Assembly: GCA_949361645.1 (NCBI GenBank)
Contig: OX442417.1
Coordinates: 15,160,532-15,224,531 of the forward strand
DNA: 64,000 bases
Reading direction: 5' to 3'
Source of the DNA: Spongilla lacustris
Lineage: Eukaryota; Porifera; Demospongiae; Spongillida; Spongillidae
A model generated the notes under the pieces. It saw only the letters and a list, made by a program, of their open reading frames with translations. It was not told where the DNA came from and searched no databases. This document shows, piece after piece, positions 32,582-46,200 of this stretch. Each line of letters begins with the position of its first letter. Position 1 is the first letter of the stretch. The translations under genes and the position numbers were made by a program.

Positions 32582-34284
32582 CCGGTGTAATAGGATACCG
32601 TGTCCGCCGTATAGGCTGTCCGGCCGGACAATGTATCCTAGGATACATTGTCCGCCGGACTCCGTGTCCTAGGATACGCTGTCCCCCCTCGGACAATCCT
32701 TCCTAGGATTATCGGTCCGCTTTAGGATTATTTGTCCCCCCCTCCCTCTGACACAAGGGATGCACATATAATACTCAGCGCCATACGTACATGTGCACAC
32801 TAGCTTGTATAAACAGTTTCTGAGCAATAACCAAACACTGCAGCATGCTGCCAACGGGATATATAAGTCAACATGTATAGAGCAATTAATATACGTTCAT
32901 CCGTCCATTAATTCGAGCCATGCAGTTCTTTTCAAAGACTTGCCGTGCCAAACAAATATCCTTTCAGTAAAAGCCCTGCAAGTTATAGCTTTTTCACATG
33001 TTTGGTGTATCCATTCTTTGCATTGGAAGCACCGGATCATTTTCACCTTCTCAGGCATATGTTTTTTATATCACAGGAATTTGCATGTCTTCAATATACT
33101 AGACCTCATACAGCGCTTAATTGAGTACTAGGAAATGGGCTAATCTTGCTGTCTTGAAAATACTTTACCAAATGAGCTCTCATCTTCATACTGCTATGAT
33201 ACTGAATGGTACACACATCATCACCATTGCAATTGCTGGTTGCATATGCAATGCCAAAGAAACCATATTCTTCTACTTATCCACCTTCATCAATCTGGCA
33301 GATATGCAGCTCTCACCTCAGCACATTGCGTGATTTAATTGGAGACTTACTTTGAATATATTATAATATGCCTTTTTAAAAACTACACAATAAATTTATT
33401 ATTATCCATACAGTACTGGATACACAAGGTTACACTATATAAATTACACACTTCTTGTGCTGCCCAATACCCAATACCCTGCTGGAGTGCAATGGATACT
33501 CTCTGGAGAAGGAATGGGAGGGAGTTGTGATGCTCTGCTGATGCCTGCTGATATCAGTGAGCAAACTGAGAGCATCAGGGCCAAGGGCTAGCTGGATTTG
33601 TTAGTGGATCAGCCGACTGTTCCCTGGTCTAGCTGGGCTTAGTTTAGGGTATAGCCATCTAGCCGGGCTTAGTTTAGCTTAGGTTCAGCAGTATGTAAGG
33701 TAAGTTTACATATTACAAAATTAGGGGGGGGGGGGGGGGGGGGGGTAAACTGAAGTACAACCTTGGACATATGAGGTAAATGTACTTTACAAACTAACCG
33801 CTCTTCTCGTCATGGCACGATCGCATGACCTTTAGCTGATTTTCCTTCTTTTTTCAACCTACCCTTTCGAAACAGTAGACTCTAAGCCTAACAGTTCTTT
33901 TGATCATTCTTTCATCCTGGCTTTGTTGCTTCTTCACGATACGCGCCTTCGCGTAAGTACATGTACTTAGAAAATTTTCATTGTACAAAAGCACCTCCGT
34001 TGTGATATCTGGCCTTATCCTCACTAACGCTCACCCCTTGGCTTCTTCGACACGACGACACGTGTTTGAACGGAAGTGATCGGTAGTATACGGAGTCACT
34101 TGTCGCTAATTATTTAGTCTGGAGGGCTAAGCCTTTGGAGAAGATCGGATCAAAGAGACAACTGTTTACGTATGTGTCGATGGTGGGGGGGACAGTCTAT
34201 CCTAAAGGGGGACAATGTGTCCTAGGATACATTGTCCGTAGGCGGACAATGTATCCGGGGGGACACGCTATCCTGTTACACCGG
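32582..34284. mobile_element. 1.7-kb TA-flanked element with palindromic subterminal repeats
   Basis: Ends CCGGTGTAATAGGATACCG and CGCTATCCTGTTACACCGG are inverted and flanked by TA (32580-32581 and 34285-34286). Inside each end are clusters of a palindromic motif around TGTATCCTAGGATACA bracketed by GGACA/TGTCC (32590-32740 and 34190-34265). The interior has a G homopolymer near 33724 but no recognised transposase. It is best read as a nonautonomous TA-inserting element. Confidence 0.75.
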
Positions 34285-35124
34285 TATCATTCGCTACCCA
34301 TCGCTAATAATGCACATTATTAATACAGATCTATGCTTTGCACCGCAATCCCAGAATTGTCCTGATCCATGCTTTGCGCACGAGCACTTAATCCCAGGAT
34401 TCCATGCTTTGCGCACGAGCAATCTCAGGATTACGCGGCCAATCCATGGTATTTTCCTCAAACTATATACATGGATCCCCTGGATTGCGCAAATCCATGC
34501 CGCGCCTTTGTGCATCTATATCAATTGAAGTGTGCATTGCCAAGGTACCCACTTGACAACAAATATGATAAGGAATAACGAAATAGTTTTATATTTTAGC
34601 TCGCACAAATATTAGAACATTATGAATACATGCATTGTTCATGCATGTGCTAATTATAGAACTATTTTGTTTTTTCCTATCATTCATGATCAACCGTGCT
34701 TTTTACACCAAATCCTAGCTATGAACCACCAACTTTCTCATAGAGAATGTTTTTACTTGTTTCGTTGCTTTTTATTTCACAACTGACTGGATGCTTTCAA
34801 ACAGCGATCTAAATATATTCACTGAATTTCAAAACTCATGATGCAACATCTAACATACCCAAATAGTGGAAATAGTACGTAGCGTTTTTATGAAAATGAA
34901 TAACATGACAAGGAATAGGGATGAGGCACACCTGCAGCCTTGACTGAGTTGACTCTACAACACAAAATACAAGGTATAGCACAATACGTTACCAATAGAT
35001 CAAATAACTCCTCAAACAGAATAGTTCTACAGATCTAGTTTCTTTAATCCTCAGTAGATTGTGCTAGCTAGTACTACAAAATGTTTAAGCATTTAATATC
35101 GGAGCACTCTACATGGCATGTACT
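34285..35124. repeat. Dispersed repeats left of the next family copy
   Basis: 34330-34540 has repeats around GCTTTGCGCACGAGCA and GGATTGCGCAAATCCATG, the latter related to 40200-40265. 34575-34770 occurs inverted at 39070-39240. 34915-34960 resembles the family 3' flank. No gene is recognised. Confidence 0.5.
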
Positions 35125-38100
35125 TCAATCTTCACATGGTGGTTCCCTCAGACCATAGTCGACTGTCACGTTATGGTGCTGACAGTATTGGTGGTGGGGT
35201 CATCCAGTTCTATAGGAACTATTAATTCATACTTCCTTTCAAATAATCCATTTATCTTCTCTCTGGCTCTGTCATACATCTTGCAAGCCTTGAGGATGAC
35301 CACAATGAGATGGTACAAGACAGTCACCATCACCACCACTACATAGAGACCCACCAAAACACCAACAGATACTACAGTCATCTGTGCTTGGCCTGAACTC
35401 TGGTCTAGAATGTAAGACATTGACAGAGCTAGTGCAATATAGAGGAGGAGATAAAACAGGTCATAAGAATTGTACAATTGGTTGCAGAGGATGGTATATC
35501 TGGTGCATCTATCCGTCTGTTGATGTGACTGTCCAAATGGCTTTATTCCTGCTTGTATTTTGGTGAACTAGATCACCACAGTAGCCTGGATAGACAGAAG
35601 CAAAGATGGCTTGTCAGAACTAAACACTGGATTAAAACTGTACATTGCAACTAGAAGCCAAAGCCTTATTCCCAGCCACCATCGCCACTCCCCCTTATAG
35701 GGGGCATAGTGGGCATCATTCATTGGTTTCATCTGATTGGCCTTCTTGTGGAGATAGTTGAACAGTCTGTTGTGTTCACTGTACCGTTCAATGATTGGAA
35801 TGAAAGTGAGGGCAAAGGTGTAAGGGAGGAGGAACAGGGTACATGTCACCATGGCAACCACAGATAAAACGGTATGCTTTCCGTGTAGGTATTCCACATT
35901 TCCATCATAGAACCACACATACATGTCACCAGTGGGAAGGTGGACTGTGGAATATGTGAGAACATCAATGACAATTCTCAACAATTTGGAATATGACATG
36001 TAGATGAGAGTAGATAGGACACCAACTGCTCTTTCTCCTATTATGATGGTAAACCTATAACAACAGGAACTAGTGGAGGAGGTTGGAGATCGCTGAAGAC
36101 AGTAGTGGCAGAGCACAATGACTGTCATGGAGAGGATGAGGAGGTAGGCCGGGAACACAAACTGAAGGCCAGCCTTGTCAGCATCATCCATACCATCATA
36201 GAAACACAGAGGGAGCCCAAGGTCAAGGTTCACAAAGGACACAATCACCTTCATAGGGTTTAGAATGGATTGGCTGAAGAATATTGAAGTATTGACTTGA
36301 ATAATGTTGGCATAGAAGATGAGCCCATAGAGTGTGCCTTGTGTTACAGTGAGGTTGAGGAAGAACAGTGCTGCCACCAGTAAGACACCCAGCACTGCAA
36401 ACATCACAAGTGTGATCAGTCACATATCTGTGCACACCTGGCACTTGGAAGAACCAAAGATTACACTTTGGTTACCATGGCAATGACCACAAAGAATGCC
36501 AGTACACTCTCCATTGCACAAGTCCCCAGATCTACTTAGAGACAGCTTATTGATGATTCTATTGCAGTAGTCCAAAGAACAGGTTGAAGCCAGTGCTGGA
36601 AAGTGTTATTGTACACACTAATCCAGCTGTTTTTATTTCTAATCACATTACAATCTGATGTATCACAGACCATTCCAAGTGATGTGAAGAACAGTGAACA
36701 GGCACACTTTATCTGACCAGTAGAAGAGTCTGACATCAGTGTAAACCCTGGCTCACATGGTAACAGCTCCACCTCAATGACAGCTGGTGAATTATCAGGA
36801 TTATTTGAGAGAAGCAGTTTAAACGATGCCATTTCTGGTTCATAGATTTGGTACTCTATCCTACCACATACTCACTGAGCCTTCTGCCATGGTCCAAGTG
36901 TTATGTTTTGAGAGGTGGCATCAATTTGCGTATAAACTGCACTGGGTGATAGGCTGTTTCCAGCACCTACTGAAGTAACATTAAGTCTCACAGTCCCACC
37001 AGGATATGTGGTAACTTTTCCTTGGTACTGACTTGTGCCGCCACACAAGTGCACATCTGTTGGAAAGGTGAGTATCTGGAGGTCACTGCTGTCTCCTGGT
37101 AATGATGTAATGGTGAAATAACTGGTCAGGTTAGGACTGCTGTTGCATTCAATTGGATCCAAATCCAATGGAACTATGGAAAAGCAATTATTATTACAGT
37201 TATAAATAGGCGTGGCATATACAGCATGGCCACCTTGCTGTGCATGGTTATTAGTGAAGGTGATGGAGAATTTTGTAGGTTGAGGTAAGTCTACTGGGGA
37301 ATTATAGAAGAAGCGTAGAATGCATTTGGAAACTCCCAAAGTCACAACTTGATTCATTTCCACATCATTGTAAATAGCACCACCTGATCCGGTTGCTACA
37401 TTTCTAGAAAATTCAACTCTACACCCCTCTAAGAAGTCCAGTGGGGAATTCTAAGACAGACTTATGGCCCCTCCATTCACTCCTCTGTTCTCTGTGAATG
37501 TGATGTTACCATGCAGCAGCAGTATACCATTTTGTCCTTGAACGGCTCCTTTGGGAGAGTTAGATGAGAACTGACTCCCTGTTGGGGAGTTTCCAAAGAT
37601 GTCCACCTTCAATCCATCAAAGCAAATGGCCCCTCCCCTAGAGCAGTGGTTATCTTTAATAACCACATCCTGGAGAAGGAGGTGGCCTAATGGCTCAACC
37701 TGGGAGTTAATGCCATTTCTAGCATGGACTGCTGCTCCAGTGACTGCAGTGCTGTTAGTAAAGGTTGAGTTATAAATGAATGCAGATAATGGAAAGATGA
37801 TACTAGCTCCACCGTTGGTGGCATTGTTGTTCTGAAATGTGCAGTCTGTGATGGTAACATTAACCATTGATTCACTCATCCACAGAGCACCACCAGCAAA
37901 ACTAGCTCTGTTGTTCTGAAATGTGCAGTTTGTGATGCTTGTATCACCTTTTGATTCAAACGAATACACAGCACCACCACCATAAGTAGCACTGTTCTTC
38001 TGGAATGAGCAGTTTGTGATGCTAACATTAGCTTTTTCATCAAACGAATAGTCAAGCGCTCCACCAATAATAGCACTATTGTTCTGGAATGAACAGTTAG

Positions 38101-38755
38101 TAATGCTAACATCACCTTTTAATCCTTCCAACTTCACAGCGCCACCACTAGTAGCACTGTTGTTCTGAAATGTGCAATTTGTAATGTTAATATTAATAGC
38201 TGATGCAACCAACACCACAGCACCTCCATCATCAGTAACACAGTTGTTCTGAAATGTGCAGTTTAAGATGCTAAGATTATAATTGCCGTACCACATATCT
38301 ATATCAGCTCTACTACCATCATTAAACGCGCAATTTGTGATCCATATGTTGGCATTGTTGTGACTTGATTTCGCTTCCATTGAACTGCTTTGAAATGTGC
38401 AGTTAGTGATGAAAGTATTTTCAATTGATTCCAAGTGTATATCACAGTTAATGAATGTCATTCTCTCCATGTTAAACCTTTGCACTGAACTGAACCGAAA
38501 TATTCTCCCCTCTCCTTCGCAGCGAATTATGGCGCTTTTCATCAAAGGCCCCGTTATCGCAATGTTGCCTTTGTTGGAAATGTCGCAGGGCGGTCCTGAA
38601 GATATGAGATACTCTCCATCGTCCAACACAACAGTCGTATTGAACTCCAGCGTTCTGTTGCATAGGTATAGAGGAATGGTAGCCGGGAGGTTGACCTGGT
38701 CGGACATAACAGCCGCATAGCCCCCAAGAACGGATAAAACAAGTACATGCAGCAT
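35125..38755 (-). pseudogene. Beta-helix/TM family pseudogene, nearly full length
   Basis: The family order is complete: leader, cap, about eight rungs, Cys-rich region, membrane domain, CED end at 35125. The usual start is changed to ACG (38768-38770), leaving an in-frame ATG at 38755. In-frame stops replace an Asn after ISLS (near 37451), a Trp near 36872 and the Trp before LITLVM (near 36418). Frameshifts occur near 36600 and 35180. Several independent lesions make this a true pseudogene rather than a sequencing artefact, yet most of the membrane domain still matches the intact genes closely. Confidence 0.9.
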
Positions 38756-38774
38756 CGATATCTAAACCGTCGTC

Positions 38775-38850
38775 ACTTCTGTTGATCAGAGACGTAGGAA
38801 GGTATTTAAAAAGGAGATCCGGTGTCACGGGTATGTAGCCACACCCTAGC
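38775..38850 (-). promoter_or_regulatory. Conserved 5' flank of family genes
   Basis: Third copy of the block with CTACGTCTCTGATCAACA, TATA-like TTTTTAAATACC and CACCGGAT. It precedes a pseudogene whose ATG is mutated. Confidence 0.45.
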
Positions 38851-38953
38851 CTCGCGCTCCACAAAGCGCATGCAAGGGTATAAGTATAGGCAACAGGGTC
38901 CGGGTAATTATGTGTGCATCCAGCTAGGCAGAGATTATAATTATTATACATGG

Positions 38954-39060
38954 GATAGTTTCCGCGAAAATTAATGTCCTATTGTTTATAGCAATATAAA
39001 AAGAATCAATATATCTCCCGAACACTATAAACGCTATTTTCAACAGTTCATACAACACTA
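38954..39060. mobile_element. Solo end of the ATGGGACAG foldback family
   Basis: Begins ATGGGATAGTTTCCGCGAAA and continues with AATATATCTCCCGAACACTATAAACGC, as in the other members, for about 100 bp. No opposite arm is found. Confidence 0.7.
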
Positions 39061-39069
39061 TTTAAACAA

Positions 39070-39400
39070 GTAAATAAAAACATTCTCTATGAGAAAGTTG
39101 GTGGTATATAGGATTTGAAGGCAATAGTGGTGTAAAAGGTAGGGAAACAAGGGTTGAATGATAAGGGAAAACGAAATAGTCCTATATTTAGCCCAGCAAT
39201 ACATGTATGAAATACATGCACTTTTCCCCTGAGAAATCACTTTTAATTAAAGTGCTAGCTCCCATTGAAATATTTTGCATGGGTAAAATAAGATATAAGC
39301 AATTAACTGATTTAGTGCAAGGTTCCAGCTAGGCCACCTCCTTGCCCCTCTCCTCTGATTGGCTCTGAAGAGTAGGATTGGTCCATACCTATCAAATCAT
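39070..39400. repeat. Inverted partners of repeats at 34.6 and 32.1 kb
   Basis: 39070-39240 (ACATTCTCTATGAGAAAGTTGG, ACGAAATAGTCCTATATTTAG) is the inverse of 34575-34770. 39320-39400 is the inverse of 32120-32200. The pseudogene at 35125-38755 thus lies between inverted repeats. Confidence 0.65.
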
Positions 39401-39766
39401 CAGTGAGTTTTGAGTATGGAGTCCATTTATGCTATCATGTAATGTAATTTCATATAATTCATTAGCACATACAGTATGAATCAAAAAAAGATTTGAATTA
39501 TCCGGATAAATCCGGATTATCCGAATTCCGGGATCCGCTCGAATTTAAAGCGGAACCGGATAGTAAATATTGCCGACGCGGATATAAACCCTAACTTTCA
39601 CCCACTAATAGTCTATCGTAATTAGGCCGGCGGGCGCCGTAGATACAAGCGAAGCCACTGGGCCTTTTACAACCATCACAGGAAAGTGTTCTATTGAGGG
39701 TATCAATTGAACGGCTCTTAATAATGCCTACCACACAACTTGTGTCTTGGAAAGCCCAAATACAGG

Positions 39767-40042
39767 CAGGGCCGGTGAGGCCGTAAAGGGGAGGGGAGGG
39801 GGTAAGCGAGGTTACCTACCCCGGGCCCCAAGGTATAATTGGGGCCCCATGTTATAAAAGGGGCCCCGCGGTCCAAAATTGCATGTATTGTATTATGGCT
39901 AAACAGTGGTTATGCAGTTTAAATGTACATGCATTCAATCTCAAGGCCCCCCCCCCCCCCCCCCCCGCTCGTATTTTCAGGGCCTACGGGTCCCCCAAAC
40001 GATATGTTACCCCGGGCCTCACTACGGCTCTCACCGGCCCTG
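39767..40042. mobile_element. hAT-type MITE, 276 bp, perfect 8-bp target duplication
   Basis: Ends CAGGGCCGGTGAGGCCGTA and TACGGCTCTCACCGGCCCTG are inverted. The flanking octamer AATACAGG is identical on both sides (39759-39766 and 40043-40050). It has no coding capacity and contains a C homopolymer at about 39946-39966. Confidence 0.93.
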
Positions 40043-40429
40043 AATACAGGTTGGAGACCCAGACTGGACAGACCGACAGGTTATCTGTGTGTAAGCTCAA
40101 CGGCTCTGCCAGGCTCTGGCGTAGTCAATACAACTTTTGTGCCTTCGTTATAGTTGAACATTATGGGTTAAAGATATATAAGGACAATTTCGAGCTAGAT
40201 TGCGCAACCATATCCATGGATCCAGGGTTTGCGCAGGGGATTGCGCAAATCCACGCTTTGCACGTAACATACGTACCAAACAACTAATTAAAACTAGCTC
40301 GTAGATCTTCAAACGGCGGACGAGTTCGAGCTGTATACGAATACGACGATCAATATTCAATTTTAAGATACATATTCGACGAGGATAGCCGGGGAGATTG
40401 ATAGTCGCGTGCTGATTGTGTGCTTCGTG

Positions 40430-41463
40430 AACCTTGACCTTTAGCTTGCTTGGATGATGCTAACAAGGTTGGCCTTCAGTTAGTGTTCCCAGCCTACCTC
40501 CTCATCCTCAATTGCAAGCGATCTCCAACCTCCTCCACTATAGTGTCCCATCTACTTGTCATATTCCAAATTGCTGCCACGCAGAGAACTTTCTTTGATG
40601 TTTTCAGATATTCCACAGTCCACCTGCCCACTGGTGACATATATGTCTGGTTCTATGATTGAAATGTTTAATACCTCCATGGAAAGTATGCTGTTTGCTT
40701 TGTCCAGGTTGCATTGGTGACATGTATACCCTTCTCCTCCTACCCTACCCTTTGCCCTTACTTTCATTTCAATCATTGAATGATGCAGTGAACACAACAG
40801 CTGTTCAACTACATGTATCTCCACAAGAAGGCCAATCAGATCAAACCAATGAATGAGGGCTAATGGAGATGGTGGCTGGGAGCAAGGCTTTGGCTTCCAG
40901 TTGTGACAGTTTAAATCCAGTGTATAGTTCTGACAAGCCATCACTGCTTCTGTCCATCCAGGCTACTGTGGTCCGGTGATCTTGTTCACCATAGCAAAGG
41001 CAAGAATAGAATCATTTGGACAGTCACATCAACGGACAGACAGATGCACCAGATATACCATCCTCTGCAACCAATTGCACAATTGTCTTGACCTGTTTTA
41101 CCTTCTCAACTATATTGCACTAGCTCTGCATGTCAATGTCTTACATTCTAGACCATGCAGAGTTCAGATCAGGCACAGATGACTGTAGTAGCTGTTAGTG
41201 TTTTGGTGGGTGTTTGTGTAGTGGTGTTGATGGTGACTGTCTTGTGCCATCTCATTGTGGTCATCCTCAAGACTTGCAATTAAGATGTATGAAATAGCCA
41301 GACACAAGGTCAATGGATCATTCGAAAGGAAATATGAGTTAATGGTTCAAAAAGGGCTGGATGACCCCACCATCAATACTGTCAGCACCACCACTGTGAC
41401 AGTCAGCTATGGTCTGAGGGAACCACTGTGTGAAGATTATGTACTTGCCATGTTCAGACACTA
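40430..41463 (+). pseudogene. Beta-helix/TM family, membrane-domain fragment
   Basis: The plus strand matches the family from FVNLDLGLP / DDADKAGLQFVFPAYLLIL to the C-terminal CED, with many deletions, frame changes and a stop after VWFYD. The last block (41255-41463) is open and reads past the usual stop. No beta-helix precedes it. Confidence 0.85.
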
Positions 41464-41589
41464 AATGCTTAAATATTTTGTAGCATAATCTACTGAGAAT
41501 TATTAGTACTATTCTGTTTGAGGAGTTATTTGACCTACTGCTACAAAGTACCTTACCCCCACCCACCCAAACTCCTCCCGTATAGTGTT

Positions 41590-42120
41590 GTAAAAACATC
41601 AAGTTGCTACTGCACATTTCTTACCGGCTGTACTTGGATGAAGTGGAGAAGTGACTGTAGAGTCAAATGTATCAGGTCTGATTCATCCCCAGACCTTGAC
41701 CAAGACAACAATGTCACAACTTTCTTTCAGCAGGAAATTTTCTTTCATAAAATCAAACAACTACCACTGCAATGCCTTTGTTGAACTTTTTTTTTCAACC
41801 TGATCACGACCTGATATTCAGCATGACATGGCAAATATAATCGATACCTTTGTGCCTTCCTAACATGCCAGATCAACCAGTGGGTCTGGTCTAGTAGCTG
41901 CTTCAGAAAAGGCAAATTGTCAGATTGAGGAGAGGTCAGGCTACTCCTGCGGTCTTTCTAAACAATGTACTCTTATCATTCAAACGTCATACTTGCATGT
42001 ACCATATATTCAGCTGCATTGGTTGTCTAAGTAATCTATGTGTGATTATCTGAAAAGCGGATTCGTGCTACACTTAATTGTATATATTATTATTATTATA
42101 TATTATATAGGGAATTGCAT
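41590..42120 (+). repeat. Duplicated 3' flank, matches 15818-16390
   Basis: Same order of shared strings as at 15818-16390, directly downstream of a family fragment in both places. Confidence 0.7.
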
Positions 42121-42929
42121 AAATGTGTGATGGATAATTGACTTGCAGATTCGAAATGCAAGGTATACTTTCATTCTTGCAACTGCGTTATGAATACTTC
42201 TGGCTCTCACAGCAACAAAAACACGTCAAATCAAGTCTTGATATGCAATTGATTTATCACAGGATGTTAACATTATGTACCAGGTATGTAAACATCCTGT
42301 ACCAGCAATCAATTGGAAATCAAGAAGCAATATGACCCCCTTTTACTAAAGTTCTAGTACTACAAGTTTAACCTAGGCTAACTCTGCTTAGCAGGGGGTT
42401 CATTCTAGTATATACATGTATGCAGGACAGTGCTTCCAATCTTGGTACAGAAGTCTTCACAGCTAGTCTTGTGGCAAACGTGAAAAGGTGCGTCGAGCCT
42501 TCTCACCCCATGCTATATATACCTCCACAGCCATTGGGATACATACCCAGTTGAGCTCTGTGCACTTTTTGTCATTGTTGGCGTGTTTATTTCCTTCTAC
42601 TTCCTTCAACAAATCAAACTTGAAAATGCTAAAAGATTACTACAATTGCAATTAAATTTGAGTCTTAATAAAATGATCTAATAAAAATCAAATGGTGCTT
42701 TTAATAATGATCAGTGATCAATCATCTCTGACTGCTATCTTGAATAACAGTGATAAAAGAGGGCTTTGAATATTTTAATTTATGAGAGTTTTGATACAAT
42801 TACTTAACCGCTTACAATAATTGAATTGTTAGTATTTGCATAACTACTGCAACATATATTACAAAAATCAAGCAGTTAATCCTGAGTAATAGTGATGTAA
42901 AAGCATTGCATTCTTTCGTGGAGACCCTG
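42121..42929. other. AT-rich spacer, nothing recognised
   Basis: No gene, repeat family or element end could be supported. Confidence 0.4.
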
Positions 42930-43150
42930 TATAGTCATGTCATGCTGAAAGTGAATTGTCACATCAGATTCATTCTTGTCCTGCTGACATATTGATCAAG
43001 GACTGGGGATGAGGCACACCTGCTGCATTTGACTTTACAGTCACTTTTCCACTTCATCCAAGTGCACCTCTGGAAGGGGAGCGTGCCTAGATGGTCACTA
43101 GCAAAGCCTAATATGAAGCATAACCAACACACACATTAGGTGATTGGGTG
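42930..43150 (-). repeat. Family 3' flank repeat
   Basis: Shares CATGTCATGCTGAAAGTGA, GATTCATTCTTGTC and CCACTTCATCCAAGT with 3920-4070. It lies just past the 3' end of the copy at 43295. Confidence 0.6.
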
Positions 43151-43294
43151 GGTGTGCATTCCCTTGGCTGTTAAAACATATAACATTCTGAAAAATAATA
43201 ATTTTATCAGTTCATATCAAATCAAAGCAAGCATATAATTATGCTAGTACTAAAATGTTTAACTGATGTCTGAACACTCTACATGGCAAGTACT

Positions 43295-46200
43295 TTAATC
43301 TTCACACAGTGGTTCCCTCAGACCATAGTCAACTGTCACAGTGGTGGTGCTGACAGTATTGGTGGTGGGGTCTTCCAACTCTATAGGAACCATTAATTCA
43401 TATTTCCTTTCAAATAGTCCATTTGTCTTATCTCTGACCTTCAGGATGACCACAATGAGATGGTACAAGACAGTCACCATCAACACCACTACATAGAGAC
43501 CCACCAAAACACCAACAGATACTACAGTCATCTGTGCTTGCTCTGAATTCTGGTCTAGAATGTATGACATTGACAGAGCTAGTGCAATATAGTTGAGGAG
43601 GTAGAACAGGTCAAGACAATTGTACAGTTGGTTGCAGAAGATGGAATATCTGGTGCATCTATCTGTCTGTTGATGTGACTGTCCAAATGGCTTTATTCCT
43701 GCTTGTGCTGTGGCGAACAAGATCACCACAGTAGCCTGGATGGACAGAAGCAGTGATGGCTTGTCAGAACTATACACTGAACATAAACTGTACATCACAA
43801 CTAGAAGCCAAAGCCTTGCTCCCAGCCACCATCGCCACTCCCCCTTATAGGGGGCATAGTGGGCATCATTCATTGGTTTCATCTGATTGGCCTTCTTGTG
43901 GAGATAGTTGAACATTCTGTTGTGTTCACTGTACCGTTCAATGACTGGAATGAAAGTGAGGGCAAAGGTGTAGGGGAGGAGGAACAGGGTACATGTCACC
44001 ATGGCAGCCACAGATAAAGCAGTATGCTTCCCATGAAGGTATTCCACATTTCCATCATAGAACCACACATACATGTCACCGGTAGGTAGGTGGACTGTGG
44101 GGTATGTAAGAACATCAATGACAGTTCTCAATAATTTGGAATATGACAAGTAGATGAGAGTAGATAGGACACCAACGGCTCTTTCTCCTATTATGATGGG
44201 AAATCTATAACAACAGGAACTAGTGGAGGAGGTTGGAGATCGCTGAAGACAGTAGTGGCAGAGCACAATGACTGTCATGGTGAGGATGAGGAGGTAGGCT
44301 GGGAACACAAACTGAAGGCCAGCCTTGTCAGCATCATCCATACCATCATAGAAACACAGAGGGAGCCCAAGGTCAAGGTTCACAAAGGACACAATCACCT
44401 TCATAGGGTTTAGAATGGATTGGCTGAAGAATATTGAAGTATTGACTTGAATAATGTTGGCATAGAAGATGAGCCCATAGAGTGTGCCTTGTGTTACAGT
44501 GAGGTTGAGGAAGAACAGTGCTGCCACCAGTAAGACACCCAGCACTGCAAACATCACAAGTGTGATCAGCCACATAACCACAAAGAATGCCAGTACACCC
44601 TCCATTGCACAAGTCCCCAGACCTACGTAGAGACAGCTTATTGATGGTACTATTGCAGTAGTCCAAAGGACAGGTTGAAGCCAGTGCCGGAAGAGTGCTA
44701 TTGTACACACCAATCCAATTATTTTTATTTCTAGTCACAGTACCATCTGATGTATCACAGACCACTCCACGTGATGTGAAGAACAGTGAACAGCCACACT
44801 TCATCTGACCAGTAGAAGCGTCTAACATCAGTGTGAACCCTGGCTCACATGGTAACAGCTCCATCTCAATGACAGCTGGCGAATTGTTAGGATTGTTGGA
44901 CAGAAGCAGTTTAGCTGAAGCCATTTCTGGTCCATAGGTTTGGCACTCTATTGTACCACATACTGTTCCTATCCACTGAGCCTCCTGCCGTGGTCCAAGT
45001 GCTATGTATTTGGAGGTAATACCACTGGTATCAATTTGTGTGTATACTACACTGGGTGATAGGTTGTTTCCATCACCTACTGAGGTAACATTAAGTCTCA
45101 CAGTCCCACCAGGATATGTGGTAATATTTCCTTGGTACTGACTTGTGACATTACACAACTTAGGACCACTGCAGACACATAAGTGCACATCTGTTGGAAA
45201 GGTGACTATCTGGAGGTCACTGCTGTCTCCTGGTAATGATGTAATGGTGAAATAACTAGTCAGGTTAGGACTGCTGTCATATAGTGTGTCAATGTCATTG
45301 TCAAAACTGTTCGTACAATCATAAATGGGTGTGGCATATACAGCATGTGCATGGTTATCAGTGAAAGTGATGGTAAAACTGCTGGGTCGTAATATGACTG
45401 TGAATGGATTAAAGATTAAGCGAATTATGGATATGGAAAAACCTTGTGAAGATATGATTGCATTCTTTTCCCCATTGTTGTAGATGGCACCACCTGATCC
45501 AGTCGCTACATTTCTGGAAAATTTCATTCTACACCCCTCATAGAAGTACAGTGGGACATTGTTAGATAGGCTAATGGCCCCTCCATTCACTCCTATGTTA
45601 TCTGCAAATGTGATGTTACCATGCAGTAGCAGTAAACCATATTGTCCTTGAATGGCCCCTTGGGCAGAGATAGATGAGAACTGACTCCCCGTGGGGGTGT
45701 TTTCAAATATGTCCACCTTCATTCCAACAAAAGAAATAACCCCTCCCCCAGAGCAGTGGTTATCCTTTACAACCACATCCTGGAGAAGAAGGTGACTTAA
45801 TGGCACACCCCAGGAATCAACCCAATTATGCCATTTTGAGCTTGGACTGCTGCTCCATTGTCTGCTATGTTGTTAGAAAATGTTGTGTTATAAATTATAA
45901 TTGCATTATCTGAACTGATGGAAATAGCTCCACCAATGGTAGTACTGTTGTTCTGAAATGTGCAGTTAGTGATGCTAATATTGACTGCTAATTGGTTCAA
46001 CGCCACAGCACCACCACCAGTAGCACTGTTGTTCTGGAATATGCAGTTTGTGATGCTAACATTGCCTGTTGATGCATCAAGCCACACAGCACCACCACCA
46101 TACTTAGTAGCACTGTTGTTCTGAAATGTGCAGTTTGTGATGCTAACATAGCGTGTTGATCCACCCAGCATCACAGTACCACCACAAAATGAAGTAGCAC

